64,000 bases of DNA, from positions 1,922,001-1,986,000 of the forward strand of contig JACKBQ010000002.1 of assembly GCA_020634455.1 (NCBI GenBank), given 5' to 3'. A model generated the notes under the pieces. The model searched no databases and had not been told where the DNA came from. It saw nothing but the letters and a program-made list of their open reading frames with translations. The stretch is from Ardenticatenaceae bacterium (lineage in GTDB: Bacteria > Chloroflexota > Anaerolineae > Promineifilales > Promineifilaceae). A program made the position numbers and the translations under genes. Every line of letters begins with the position of its first letter. The stretch's first letter is position 1. Shown here piece by piece: positions 55,913-64,000 of this stretch.

Positions 55913-57274
55913 TTAGTTCTGTTTTAATATCGGCCACTGAACATGCGGTCGCATTTGATAACACTTTTGCAATAATTCGGGAATTTTCCCATGCATCTCA
56001 CAATATTGGATCAGGGCAATTGTCTTGCTTTGAATTGTGGTCCCTTCTAAATTTTCATATGGTATATAGAGATCAAAACAAAGCATTTGCAAATCTGCAA
56101 GCGAAAAAAGCGCCTCGAAATTTTGTCGCAGAGTTGTTCGAATAGTTCTTGACAGATTATGGCTTGATACTTCAATCTTTAACGACCCCACAACCTGCTC
56201 AATAGCTTTTGTTTTCAACAATGTGTTCCCCAGCCACTGTTGCTCCTGCAAAACGGTTACCACTATTTTGATTTGTCCAATTGATTTTGGCGTTAAAAGA
56301 AAATACATAATTGGGCATATATTATGATCAACAATAACAGTTTTTTGAGGTTCATCATGAACTTCACAATCAGGAGCAATAACCTTAATGTTAAATTTGG
56401 TTGCTCCCTTCTCATTCCATGAACCCTCCAATTGCTCTGAAAAACTGAGGCCTATGCTTTTTTCGAAGTTCATAGGTGGAGCCGTAGAGGGGCGAATTGA
56501 AACAGCAAGTTCAAAAGCTCGATTCACTAGGACTTCATCAGGCACCGCAGCATCAATTCTCCATGTAATTTGCTGCGGAAACTGCCTTATGACCATCATT
56601 ACTTTGCCCTGAACCTGCACATCTTCCCAATCAACATAAATTGGGCCCATTGTGGGGTTGGCTGGTTGCAAACGAATTTTTTTACCCTCGTTATAGAAAT
56701 ATTTTAGAGTTGTCGTGTCATCGCTGAGCCAAACGGCCACCATGTCTCCGTTCCTAGCCTCATGTGTAGGACGCATGATTACAATATCACCGTCTTTTAC
56801 CATCGCATCAATCATCGAATTTCCGCTAACGCGTAAGGCAAACAATCCCTCCTGTGGCCCTGGGATCATGTCAACCCCTATCTCAAATACATCTTCATCA
56901 TCGTATATGCCAAAGTCGCCATTCCCAACCTCAACAGGGGAGCCCGCTGCAATGTTTCCTAAAATCGGAACCCGTGTTGAGGGAGCAACATGAGTTTCTG
57001 CAACGCCTGATAACTCTTGTGTTCCACGCTGTGACAAAGGCTTTTTGTAACGCTCTATAGCTTTCCTTGTTAGCCTAATGCCGCGTGAAATCTCCGGGGA
57101 TGTCTCAATTAAACCCTTCTCCTGTAACTTTTTGAGGGAACGCTGAACGGCACTTCTAGAAATATCAATATCTCGTGCCATTTCGGTTTGGGTGGGCGGA
57201 CGCTTGTATTTTTGGATGTATTGGTAGATAAAATCTATTAGTAGATTTTCGCGTTCAGTGAGCATAAAAACCAT
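55913..57274 (-). CDS. LexA-type repressor fused to a death-like effector-associated domain
   Basis: A 453-residue fusion. Residues 1-75 are a LexA-like winged helix (PTQTEMARDIDISRSAVQRSLKKL). Residues 100-230 are an S24 peptidase with cleavage site Ala110-Gly111, nucleophile Ser153 (VSGNSM) and Lys191 (TTLKYF). Residues about 240-370 look like a beta-sandwich of unknown type. Residues about 376-448 (RTTLRQNFEALFSLADLQ, LCFDLYIPYENLEG, PELLQKCYQMRPHVQW) resemble effector-associated domain 7, a death-like adaptor. Cleavage would free the C-terminal part. The start may be ATG 57274 or 57265. It has no ACGGCCGT copy. Confidence 0.82.
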   Translation of the reverse strand: MVFMLTERENLLIDFIYQYIQKYKRPPTQTEMARDIDISRSAVQRSLKKLQEKGLIETSPEISRGIRLTRKAIERYKKPLSQRGTQELSGVAETHVAPSTRVPILGNIAAGSPVEVGNGDFGIYDDEDVFEIGVDMIPGPQEGLFALRVSGNSMIDAMVKDGDIVIMRPTHEARNGDMVAVWLSDDTTTLKYFYNEGKKIRLQPANPTMGPIYVDWEDVQVQGKVMMVIRQFPQQITWRIDAAVPDEVLVNRAFELAVSIRPSTAPPMNFEKSIGLSFSEQLEGSWNEKGATKFNIKVIAPDCEVHDEPQKTVIVDHNICPIMYFLLTPKSIGQIKIVVTVLQEQQWLGNTLLKTKAIEQVVGSLKIEVSSHNLSRTIRTTLRQNFEALFSLADLQMLCFDLYIPYENLEGTTIQSKTIALIQYCEMHGKIPELLQKCYQMRPHVQWPILKQN

Positions 57275-57363
57275 CTTGGTTAATTTTTCGAGAGACCGTC
57301 AAGATTCACGCTTTCCAAGGTTATTGGATAAACTATCTTACAAAGAGAATCTTTAATCTAAGG

Positions 57364-58734
57364 TTACCGTATCTGATTTTTCTCTTTAGTATTTTGTTCT
57401 TGCTTTGCATTTGAAAGAATCAATGCGCTGGCTTGCCACATCTCTTCAAATTGGTCAAGAAAGAAGTTCATCCAATAACTATCTCGATCATGAAACAACT
57501 CAAATTTTGCGTTGCTCTTATTTCTCCAAATTGGGAGATAGAGCATTACCTGTATGTGCCCATTCATCAACTTGGGATCAGTTGCAATTATTGAAAAAGG
57601 AATTTTTCCAAGGAATTCTCTTACCTCGATTATCCCATTACTGTTGGGATTTGAAATCAGTGTTTGTAATAATTCCATGCTTCGCTCTTGGTTAGAATCA
57701 TAAACATCCTTTGAGGAAATAATCAGCCTAATTTTTGTATTACTTTTTTCAAAGGATTTTTGCAGAGAGTGCATGTTAAAGGCAAGCGTTTTAGCAAGAT
57801 CAATGCCAAGCAAACAAATCTCACTAGCTGCACGAAAGTAAACTGATTGGTCTGGATTGTTCTCAAAAAAGAAATCTTGGGCTCTGGCTTCACTGTAGAC
57901 TGTTCTACCATCTGTATGACCTACCTGAAATAAATCAGGCGTCCATTCCACTGCATAAGACCACATATCTTCAAATTGGTTTAAAAAATATTTGTACCAA
58001 TGTTGGTCATCTGACTCATCCAAATAAAAAACTGGTGGCGCACCGTATCCCCGGTGATGTGGATACACTTCTACATGCATCTTCCCTTTTGAGTGGGCTG
58101 TGTGAAAAACAAAGAGGCCAAATGAGGGTGCATAAGGCATCAACCGCACTTGAAGTTCCCCTGCCCTGCCCTCCTCAACAAGTGCCTCCCTCTTCTGCCA
58201 TAAATAAGCAATATCGCCGAATGAAGCATCCAGGCGTTTTTTGTAATATGCCATGTCTTGGGATTCACTTCTGGCATTGGCCATTTCAACGGCCGTTGTC
58301 CGTGGGTCCACAATCAATATTCGCACAGGCTTGCCCTGGGCCAGGCCATCATATAGCTGGGTAAATTGTTTGCTGATGGTTGAGGTTAAGCTAACACCAC
58401 ACAGATCAATGCCATCAGCCTCGTGAATTTGAGGGCTAATTTCAGGCATTTTCTGGAAAAACTTTTCTGCCTTCGGTCGCTCCCGCTCTAATCGGTTGAG
58501 CAAGTGTTGTACCCGCTCACTCAAATCCCAATCATCAACAAAGAAAAAGAAATTAACAAAAATAAAAACGACAAGGGCACCAATCAGTTCCGTTGATAGA
58601 TTAAGAAAAAAGCTTTGCCAATCTCCCTCATTCCCATCTGCTCTCAGGAAAACCCAATATGTGTAGATTCCGATTGCGAAAGTTGCAATAAATAAGCCAC
58701 CGATCAGAAACCGAGATTTTGTTTTTCTTTCCAC
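57364..58734 (-). CDS. Membrane protein with two PLD-like domains lacking HKD motifs
   Basis: A 456-residue protein. Two N-terminal helices (FLIGGLFIATFAIGIYTYWVF and LSTELIGALVVFIFVNFFFF) precede two related ~180-residue units. Each starts with a CGVSL/LGIDL strand, has a VRILIVDP/IRLIISS strand and ends with FLNQFEDMW/FLDQFEEMW. This recalls phospholipase-D-fold domains (DUF5919-like), but the catalytic HxK pairs are absent, which suggests binding rather than cleavage. The GTG at 58734 has GGAG 5 nt upstream. It lies 89 bp upstream of the LexA fusion on the same strand, so the two may form one unit. Confidence 0.65.
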   Translation of the reverse strand: MERKTKSRFLIGGLFIATFAIGIYTYWVFLRADGNEGDWQSFFLNLSTELIGALVVFIFVNFFFFVDDWDLSERVQHLLNRLERERPKAEKFFQKMPEISPQIHEADGIDLCGVSLTSTISKQFTQLYDGLAQGKPVRILIVDPRTTAVEMANARSESQDMAYYKKRLDASFGDIAYLWQKREALVEEGRAGELQVRLMPYAPSFGLFVFHTAHSKGKMHVEVYPHHRGYGAPPVFYLDESDDQHWYKYFLNQFEDMWSYAVEWTPDLFQVGHTDGRTVYSEARAQDFFFENNPDQSVYFRAASEICLLGIDLAKTLAFNMHSLQKSFEKSNTKIRLIISSKDVYDSNQERSMELLQTLISNPNSNGIIEVREFLGKIPFSIIATDPKLMNGHIQVMLYLPIWRNKSNAKFELFHDRDSYWMNFFLDQFEEMWQASALILSNAKQEQNTKEKNQIR

Positions 58735-58806
58735 AAGAACTCCATTTGTGTTTTTGGTTTGTTTTTGGGCTGAACAAAGACAATTTGGCAAACGGCCGTG
58801 CGTCAT

Positions 58807-58992
58807 ACTGTAATCTTTTTAGAGGTAGCTGGCAATAACTGCATCGCGGCAGCTTGGTCTGTGTGGGCGGGGACAGCCGGTGAGGTGAATTGGATACGGT
58901 AATTGGGTAATTTTTCGCCCCAAGTGGCGCGGTGAGGACACCGGCTACAGTTAGAGGGAATTACCCAATTACTCAATTACTCAATTACTCAG
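58807..58992. repeat. Gap with tandem CAATTACT and inverted GTAATTGGGTAATT words
   Basis: GTAATTGGGTAATT (about 58901-58914) pairs with AATTACCCAATTAC (about 58961-58974). CAATTACT is then repeated in tandem up to the stop of the copper gene. The same GTAATTGGGTAATT occurs at about 55431-55444. Confidence 0.65.
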
Positions 58993-61299
58993 TTACTGCG
59001 ACGACACGGCCGTATCCTCCCGAACGCTGAGGCGGCGGACGTAGTTCACCAGGTGCCACGCCTGTTCCTCGGTGAACTGCTCGCCAAAGGCGGGCATGGC
59101 GGTTTCCTCAATGCCTTGCAAAATCCAGTAGAACAGGTCGCCGTCGGTGTGGGTGGCGGTATGCCCGGCGGCAAAATCGGCCGGAGGCGGATTCAGGGTG
59201 AGCGCGGTGGGGCCGTCGCCGCGCCCTTCTGGGCCATGACAGGCGATACAGTTTTCGTTAAACAGCTCCTGCCCGATAGCCACTGACTCGACATCCGGCA
59301 AGATAGGGTTGGTGGCAAATTTGGCGGGCGTGTACTCCACGGTAAAAAAAGTGAAGAGTTGCGAGCCGCCTAGCCAGAAGCAAACCAAGCTAATCGCCAG
59401 CAGCACCACCAACTGCCCCTCGTTTTTGGCGGCGCGAATACCAACAAAGCCCCAGAGCAGGGCAAACAGCACAATGCCCGCCCCGGTAGCGCCTCGCCCG
59501 GTACGGTTCATAAATTTGGCAAATGCTTCCAACGGCCGTACCCCACTATCTAGCTCGCGGATGTTGCCGCCCACGCCCGCTTCCAGCCGGAAGGCGGCGA
59601 AGGTGTCGAACGTGTCGGGGCGGCGAATGGAAACTTCGACCTGCCAGGTACCAATCAGACTGATGTAGCTACCTTCCAGGCGGTAACGGCCGTTTCCCAA
59701 ATTTTCCGCCTCTCCACTGGAGGAACCGATAGATTGCCCCAAAAAAGTGTAGCGCACGGAAACTTGTTCGGCATTGGTCACCGGCTCACCGTTTTCGTCG
59801 GTGATGCGAATGTCGAAGCTGTTGTTACCCACCAGCGCTGGCTCGATCGCCATCTCCACCTGCAAATCTTCGGCAGCCTGGGTGACGGTGGCCTGGCCGG
59901 GGGCGTCTGCCAGCAGAGGGGCATCCACACCACGCTGCAAATCGGTCAGCACCCCGGCGGCAAGCAGAATGAGGAGGGCAACGGCCGTTTCCAGCCACAC
60001 CAGCCGCCCAAAGCCACGCAAAACACGGGGCGTGCGCTCATTTTCGGGCGCGTCGTAGACGGCGCTGAGGCGGGGTTTGACAAACAGCAAGTTAATCCCG
60101 GCAATGGCGATGGGGAGCAGCGCCAGGCCAATCTTGCCCAGCAGCAGCAGACCGTACGCCGTGCCCACCAGTTCGGTCCAGCCGCCCACATGCTTGGCCG
60201 CCAGATAGCCGCCACTGGTCAGGAGCAGCCCCACCGAGATGGCGGCGATGGCCGAAAAGTTGAGGATGAGGCTGAGATTGAGCCAGGCGCGCGGTTCATT
60301 TTTGAGCGTGCGCGCTTGCCAGAGCGAAATCGCCAGAAACAGCAGGCCACCGACCCAGACAACCGCGGCCAGCACGTGCAGCCAATCAATCAAAATTGCT
60401 TGCGTGGTTTCTTCGGTGAGGGCGGCGCTGTGGCTGATGAGGGAGACGGTCAGCGACAGCCCTACCGCCAAAACGAGCCCCAGCCACCATTCCCAGCCGC
60501 GGAGTTCTTTACGGCCGTTTTTCACGTCAACAAACAAGCTCAGGTTAAAATGAGACAGGGCCAGCAGCAAAAAGCGGGTCAGCCACATGGTGCCAAAGCG
60601 GGTGCCCACCCAGCTTTGCAGATTGGCCGTTTGCAGCAAATCGTACGTGCGATTTTGGTCAATGAAGATGATGACCAGCCCAAGCCCAATCAGCACAATG
60701 CCCGCAATGCCCACGCGGATGCCGATTTGGGCCAGCTTCAGGTCCAGCGCTTCTTCCTCGGCTTCCAAATCCACATCGGCGACGATGGGATTCCACACCA
60801 GCAGACGGAAAGCAAACAGCCCCATCAACAAGGCAATGCCGGTGAGGGTGAGCCAACGGGCCACGGCGCTGAGGACGGAAAGTTGGGCGATGACGGTGCT
60901 TTCGCTGGCAACAGCCGTTGCCGCCACACCATAACCAAAGGCAAACGTCCCGCTAGTGGTGTGCCCATCCACCGTAGAAAGCACCTGCCAGCTTACCAGA
61001 TAAGCCCCTTGATTCAGGTCTGGGAGAGAGACGGCAGCGGTACGGCCGTTCGCATCAATAAGCTGCAACGGCCCAGTTTCTACCTTTTCGCCACCTTGCG
61101 TCAGCAGCTCGATTCGGCTCAGTTCCGGCACGATTGGCTCGTTAAACTGGATGATCAGGTTATCTGGCAGCTCATCCAACAGGGCGTTGGGGGCCGGGTT
61201 AGAGAATTCCGGTACGGCGTGGGCAAAAACCGGCTGAACCCACAGCCACAGCAGGCCAGCGATGAGCAACAGCGGTAAAGTGCGACGAAATTTTTTCAT
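58993..61299 (-). CDS. CopC-CopD copper protein fused to cytochrome c
   Basis: A 768-residue exported protein. The signal peptide ends VFA, giving His27 as the mature N-terminus, a CopC-type copper ligand (HAVPEFSNPAPNALL), with a second His in STVDGHTTSG. A CopD membrane region with about eight helices follows, then an Ig-like domain (MAIEPALVGNNSFDIRI onward). It ends with a cytochrome c domain: CIACH and distal Met in AMPAFGEQF. The chain joins copper uptake or handling to a heme domain. The ATG at 61299 matches a normal signal peptide; no SD is seen. Confidence 0.92.
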   Translation of the reverse strand: MKKFRRTLPLLLIAGLLWLWVQPVFAHAVPEFSNPAPNALLDELPDNLIIQFNEPIVPELSRIELLTQGGEKVETGPLQLIDANGRTAAVSLPDLNQGAYLVSWQVLSTVDGHTTSGTFAFGYGVAATAVASESTVIAQLSVLSAVARWLTLTGIALLMGLFAFRLLVWNPIVADVDLEAEEEALDLKLAQIGIRVGIAGIVLIGLGLVIIFIDQNRTYDLLQTANLQSWVGTRFGTMWLTRFLLLALSHFNLSLFVDVKNGRKELRGWEWWLGLVLAVGLSLTVSLISHSAALTEETTQAILIDWLHVLAAVVWVGGLLFLAISLWQARTLKNEPRAWLNLSLILNFSAIAAISVGLLLTSGGYLAAKHVGGWTELVGTAYGLLLLGKIGLALLPIAIAGINLLFVKPRLSAVYDAPENERTPRVLRGFGRLVWLETAVALLILLAAGVLTDLQRGVDAPLLADAPGQATVTQAAEDLQVEMAIEPALVGNNSFDIRITDENGEPVTNAEQVSVRYTFLGQSIGSSSGEAENLGNGRYRLEGSYISLIGTWQVEVSIRRPDTFDTFAAFRLEAGVGGNIRELDSGVRPLEAFAKFMNRTGRGATGAGIVLFALLWGFVGIRAAKNEGQLVVLLAISLVCFWLGGSQLFTFFTVEYTPAKFATNPILPDVESVAIGQELFNENCIACHGPEGRGDGPTALTLNPPPADFAAGHTATHTDGDLFYWILQGIEETAMPAFGEQFTEEQAWHLVNYVRRLSVREDTAVSSQ

Positions 61300-61315
61300 A
61301 GGGACGGGAGGAATG

Positions 61316-61362
61316 AAAAGTAAAAAGTGAAAAGTGATAAGTTCAATCCACTTTTTACTTTT
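61316..61362. repeat. AT-rich inverted repeat upstream of the CopC-CopD gene
   Basis: Perfect 14-bp arms AAAAGTAAAAAGTG (61316-61329) and CACTTTTTACTTTT (61349-61362) with a 19-nt loop. Its CTTTTTACTTTTCACT words also occur at about 24767-24784. It lies between two co-directional genes. Confidence 0.7.
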
Positions 61363-61378
61363 CACTTATCACTAAATC

Positions 61379-61858
61379 TTATTCTTCAACAACGACAGTG
61401 ATCGAATCACCATCTTCGTACTCTTCGTGGGTATCAATGGATAAAAAGACGGAAATTTCATGTTCACCCGGCTCAAGCCCTGGCAATGGCTGGTCGGTGT
61501 TGCCGCCCATCACCATGCCGTAGGAGGTGCCATCCACGTAAACGTGCCAATGATTATTGCCGCCAAGTTCAAAATTTTCTACCTCAATCTCTACAATGAT
61601 TTGGTCCAGAGTTTTAAACGTATCGCCTTCTTGTGGCGAAGTAATCGAGATTGCTGCGCCATCTTCGTTGGGAATGCGCATATGCACTTCGTTTGGATCA
61701 TGCACTTCCTCGTGCTCGCCATCATCATGCGCCATATCATCCATGTGTTCCACCTCTTCATCAGCAGCAGGTTCGGTACTGCCGCAGGCCGCCAGGAACA
61801 GGCCAGCCAGGAGCAATGTGATAACAAGCCAAAAACGCGTCCAATTATTCTTACTCAT
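61379..61858 (-). CDS. Acidic His-rich lipoprotein
   Basis: A 159-residue lipoprotein with lipobox LAAC (Cys25). An Asp/Glu/His-rich stretch follows (MDDMAHDDGEHEEVHDPNE), then a beta-rich domain (AISITSPQEGDTFKTLDQIIVEIEVENFEL, HWHVYVDG). The His/acid stretch suggests metal binding on the cell surface. AAGGAT precedes the ATG. It lies 79 bp upstream of the copper protein and is probably co-transcribed with it. Confidence 0.8.
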   Translation of the reverse strand: MSKNNWTRFWLVITLLLAGLFLAACGSTEPAADEEVEHMDDMAHDDGEHEEVHDPNEVHMRIPNEDGAAISITSPQEGDTFKTLDQIIVEIEVENFELGGNNHWHVYVDGTSYGMVMGGNTDQPLPGLEPGEHEISVFLSIDTHEEYEDGDSITVVVEE

Positions 61859-61957
61859 CGTTGATTATCCTTATTTGCCAACCAGCTTTTGCACATCTGG
61901 CTGGCAGGTATTGATTGTTATTTCAGGGTTGGGGATTATTGCTGCCCAACGGCCGTA

Positions 61958-62557
61958 TCAACCAGATTTCCGCCGGAGCAGCCCAACCAAACCCAACACA
62001 ATGCCAAACAGACCCGCGCCACTGCCCACAAACGCCCAGGTGCGGGCCGCTTGCAGCTCTGCCTGAAGCTGGTTTACCTGCTCCTGCAGGGTAATGGTGT
62101 CTGGCAGCGCTTGTGGAAATTGCAGATTGCTGGCGGGCATCACCTCTTCCGGGTCCAGCTCCACATCCACCTCGGTGCTGCCCAGCGTGCCAAACAGACG
62201 GGTGGTGTACACACCGCGCACGGTGGGGAACAGTGTCGCCGTGTACAGGCCCGGCGTCGTGGTGGGGTTCATGTTCACGCGCCAGGTACGCCCGGCGTAG
62301 AGCACTTCCACGTCCAAAGTCGCCTCTGCGCCGCTTACTGGCTGTTCATCTTCAGTGATTTCCAGCGTCAGGGCGTTCCGTTCGCCCACAATGGGCGGCT
62401 CTTGCAGCCAGCCAATCACGATGGCGTACGGCCCCACCTCGACGCGGGTGTGGGCCAGCGCCGTCTGGCTGGTTTGGGATAAGGTAAAAAGTGCCAGGAA
62501 AACGGCCGTTCCCCACCAAAAGAACCGTTTCATCCATTGATTAAATTGCGTTGTCAT
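61958..62557 (-). CDS. Exported protein with C-terminal membrane anchor
   Basis: A 199-residue protein. A signal peptide ends TALA before HTRVEVGPYAIVIGW. A beta-sandwich domain of about 100 residues follows, then a coiled segment (LQEQVNQLQAELQAAR) and a C-terminal helix (WAFVGSGAGLFGIVLGLVGLL) with a basic tail. The His at the mature N-terminus could bind copper. AGGAT lies 7 nt before the ATG. It belongs to the copper gene run. Confidence 0.72.
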   Translation of the reverse strand: MTTQFNQWMKRFFWWGTAVFLALFTLSQTSQTALAHTRVEVGPYAIVIGWLQEPPIVGERNALTLEITEDEQPVSGAEATLDVEVLYAGRTWRVNMNPTTTPGLYTATLFPTVRGVYTTRLFGTLGSTEVDVELDPEEVMPASNLQFPQALPDTITLQEQVNQLQAELQAARTWAFVGSGAGLFGIVLGLVGLLRRKSG

Positions 62558-62651
62558 AGATAAATCCTGTTTATGTTAAGTAGAATCATTGATCTTAAGC
62601 CTCACTCAAGACCAATGTCCAGCATTGTAACAGTAAAACGTTGGGAAGCGG

Positions 62652-62972
62652 TTAAGAAAAGTAAGGAGGTGGCGTTGGGGGAGGTTCACAAAACAACGTT
62701 AGCGGCAACCAAAAAACCGTCAGGCGACGATTTGGCTGTTGTCGCTTTTTTAGCAAGGCTACACCTGCTATCACAAAATTGAGGGAGAAAAAAATGAGCA
62801 GAGTGGCAACGGCCGTATCCGCCGCCACCACCTGCACAGACATCTCGTCCAGACTACCCTGCTGCCCCACTGATTCTGCCGCGACCAAACAAGCGCACGT
62901 GTAAACACCCGCTGGTGTCACGCCCAGGTATGCCAAAAACAGCAAAACAAAAATCAGACGAGAACGAATCAT
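62652..62972 (-). CDS. Small exported or membrane protein, unknown
   Basis: A 106-residue protein with an N-terminal hydrophobic segment containing CAC (VYTCACLVAAES) and a second helix (VATLLIFFSLNFVIAGVALL), then a basic tail. No family recognised and no good SD. It fits the spacing of the copper/DUF3105 run but could be a chance frame. Confidence 0.45.
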   Translation of the reverse strand: MIRSRLIFVLLFLAYLGVTPAGVYTCACLVAAESVGQQGSLDEMSVQVVAADTAVATLLIFFSLNFVIAGVALLKKRQQPNRRLTVFWLPLTLFCEPPPTPPPYFS

Positions 62973-62984
62973 AAACTGAAGTCT

Positions 62985-63527
62985 TTACGGCAGCGGCACG
63001 CCAACGCCAGAAGTACAAGCACCACCCAGCTCTGGGGTTGTAGGACCAAGCCGGTAGCGCTCAATAAAATCTGCAATACGGCCGTCATCGGCCGACTCTA
63101 CCTCAAGCTGAAATCCCCACGCCGTCAGCACAATCGGGCTACGCTGCCCAGGGTACGGACTTAGCAGCAAAAACGTCTGGCCCCGTACCGCATCCTCCAG
63201 TGTTGCCACCTGGTCACTCGGCAAATCCGGCGAATAGGTAATCCACAACGCGCCATGCTCCATAGAATGCACCGCATTGCCTGATTCAATCGGTTCCGCA
63301 TAAATACCGCAATTCTGCCAAATGTTGAAATGCTCCCCACCAGCGGGCGGCACTGCTAAATCCTCAAACACCAGCGTGTCATCATGCCCACGCGCCGGAC
63401 GCGGAAATTGTACCACGCCCTCAATCGGCTGGTCTGGGCGTACATTCAAATAAACAATCACCGCCATGCCCATCATCCCCAGCACAATCATGCCCAAAAT
63501 AATCAAGTTCCTACGATTGCTAAACAT
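62985..63527 (-). CDS. DUF3105 membrane-anchored protein (first copy)
   Basis: A 180-residue protein with one N-terminal helix and a DUF3105 domain: WQNCGIYAEPIESGNAVHSMEHG, WITYSPDLPSDQVATLE and LTAWG. The conserved Cys and His residues suggest metal or heme contact; the function is unknown. The ATG at 63527 has GGAGAG 4-8 nt upstream. It is a tandem paralogue of the next gene. Confidence 0.9.
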   Translation of the reverse strand: MFSNRRNLIILGMIVLGMMGMAVIVYLNVRPDQPIEGVVQFPRPARGHDDTLVFEDLAVPPAGGEHFNIWQNCGIYAEPIESGNAVHSMEHGALWITYSPDLPSDQVATLEDAVRGQTFLLLSPYPGQRSPIVLTAWGFQLEVESADDGRIADFIERYRLGPTTPELGGACTSGVGVPLP

Positions 63528-63551
63528 CTTTCTCTCCAAAAATAAATTCCA

Positions 63552-64000
63552 TTAACCAATCGGTGTACCAACGCCACCTGTGCATGCCGCGCCCGATTCT
63601 GGCGCACGCACCTGCTGGTACTGATCAATAAACTGTTCAATGCGAGGATCAGCCGCTGAATCCACTGCTAATTGGCGATCCCACACGGTTAGCACAATGG
63701 GGCTGCTTTGGTCTGGATACGGATTCAGCAACATGTAGGGGTCACCGCTGGCAATCGCCTGCAAAGCCACAACCTGGTCGGCAGGCAGATCAGGATTATA
63801 CGTCATCCAAACAGCGCCGTGCTCCATTGAGTGGATGGCATACTGTCCAGCGACAGGCGTATCATAAATGCCACAATTTTGCCAGACGGGGGCATGTGGA
63901 CCACCCATCGGCGGCGTGCCACCAAAAGGAATTTCCAGGGTGTCATCGTGTTGATTGGCAACGGCCGCAGCCACCACCGTCACTCCTTCAAGTTCAGGTC
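63552..64000 (-). CDS. DUF3105 protein (second copy, cut by window edge)
   Basis: The C-terminal ~149 residues of a DUF3105 protein, with VWQNCGIYDTPVAGQYAIHSMEHG and LTVWDRQL. The frame stays open to the last base. The residues PELEGV at its edge align with PIEGVV of the first copy, so the N-terminal helix lies outside the window. The two copies are similar throughout, which indicates tandem duplication. Confidence 0.9.
   Translation of the reverse strand, partial: PELEGVTVVAAAVANQHDDTLEIPFGGTPPMGGPHAPVWQNCGIYDTPVAGQYAIHSMEHGAVWMTYNPDLPADQVVALQAIASGDPYMLLNPYPDQSSPIVLTVWDRQLAVDSAADPRIEQFIDQYQQVRAPESGAACTGGVGTPIG

Noticed and set aside
57327..57337. GATAAACTATC upstream of the LexA fusion as a LexA operator.
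   Set aside because: The inverted arms are only 4 bp and there is no second copy to compare. Too weak to call.

Overview
The window looks like chromosomal DNA of a Chloroflexota (green non-sulfur) bacterium, probably of the Anaerolineae type. This is inferred from gene content, not from any search. Pointers are a transaldolase/phosphoglucose-isomerase fusion beside zwf, the scpB-rluB-cmk order, Thr/Pro-rich lipoprotein linkers, DUF2277 and DUF3105 genes, a TPR-CHAT protease and a death-like effector-associated domain. Genes are dense, on both strands, and mostly have good Shine-Dalgarno (SD) sites. No phage genes, insertion sequences, rRNA or CRISPR arrays were seen.

Layout. 0.2-3.1 kb: REC-histidine kinase, DoxX-like protein, membrane TPR protein. 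3.1-6.7 kb: PIN toxin pair, propeller lipoprotein, redoxin. 7.1-9.9 kb: pantothenate genes panB-panE-panC. 10-14.2 kb: gpmI, tRNA-Asn with a consensus promoter, CHRD protein, M20 dipeptidase. 14.5-16.7 kb: scpB-rluB-cmk. 16.8-18.9 kb: ATP-grasp and membrane proteins. 19-25.2 kb: giant CheB-CheR-PAS kinase with a response regulator and a luciferase-like oxidoreductase, then a second regulator. 25.4-27.3 kb: divergent aroC and a HAD hydrolase. 27.5-35.1 kb: sigma factor, zinc-finger anti-sigma-like protein, TPR-CHAT protease, membrane subtilase and GON protein. 35.1-44.2 kb: DUF2277, PEP-synthase-like protein, zwf, tal-pgi, GH63-like glucosidase. 44.3-50.5 kb: DUF2306, unknown protein, ABC-2 exporter, metalloprotease, MerR/TipAS regulator. 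50.7-55.8 kb: M20 deacylase, MttB-like protein, S10 carboxypeptidase, DUF2442. 55.9-58.7 kb: LexA fused to a death-like domain plus a membrane PLD-like protein. 59-64 kb: CopC-CopD-cytochrome c fusion with exported partners and two DUF3105 genes, the last cut by the window edge.

Two genome-wide features stand out. First, the palindrome ACGGCCGT, usually AACGGCCGTT, occurs about 119 times by eye, roughly once per 540 bp, against about one expected by chance. It lies mostly inside genes and in all three frames, giving recurring TAV, NGR and RP tripeptides. It resembles the HIP1 palindrome of cyanobacteria. Second, many intergenic gaps hold inverted repeats built from a few recurring words, and some of these run into gene ends.

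The best candidates for an undescribed system are the sigma/anti-sigma/TPR-CHAT/subtilase/GON module and the LexA-death-domain gene with its PLD-like partner. The first resembles the TPR-CHAT and sigma-factor circuit of type III-E CRISPR, but without CRISPR. Both assignments of function are inferences from domain content and gene order.
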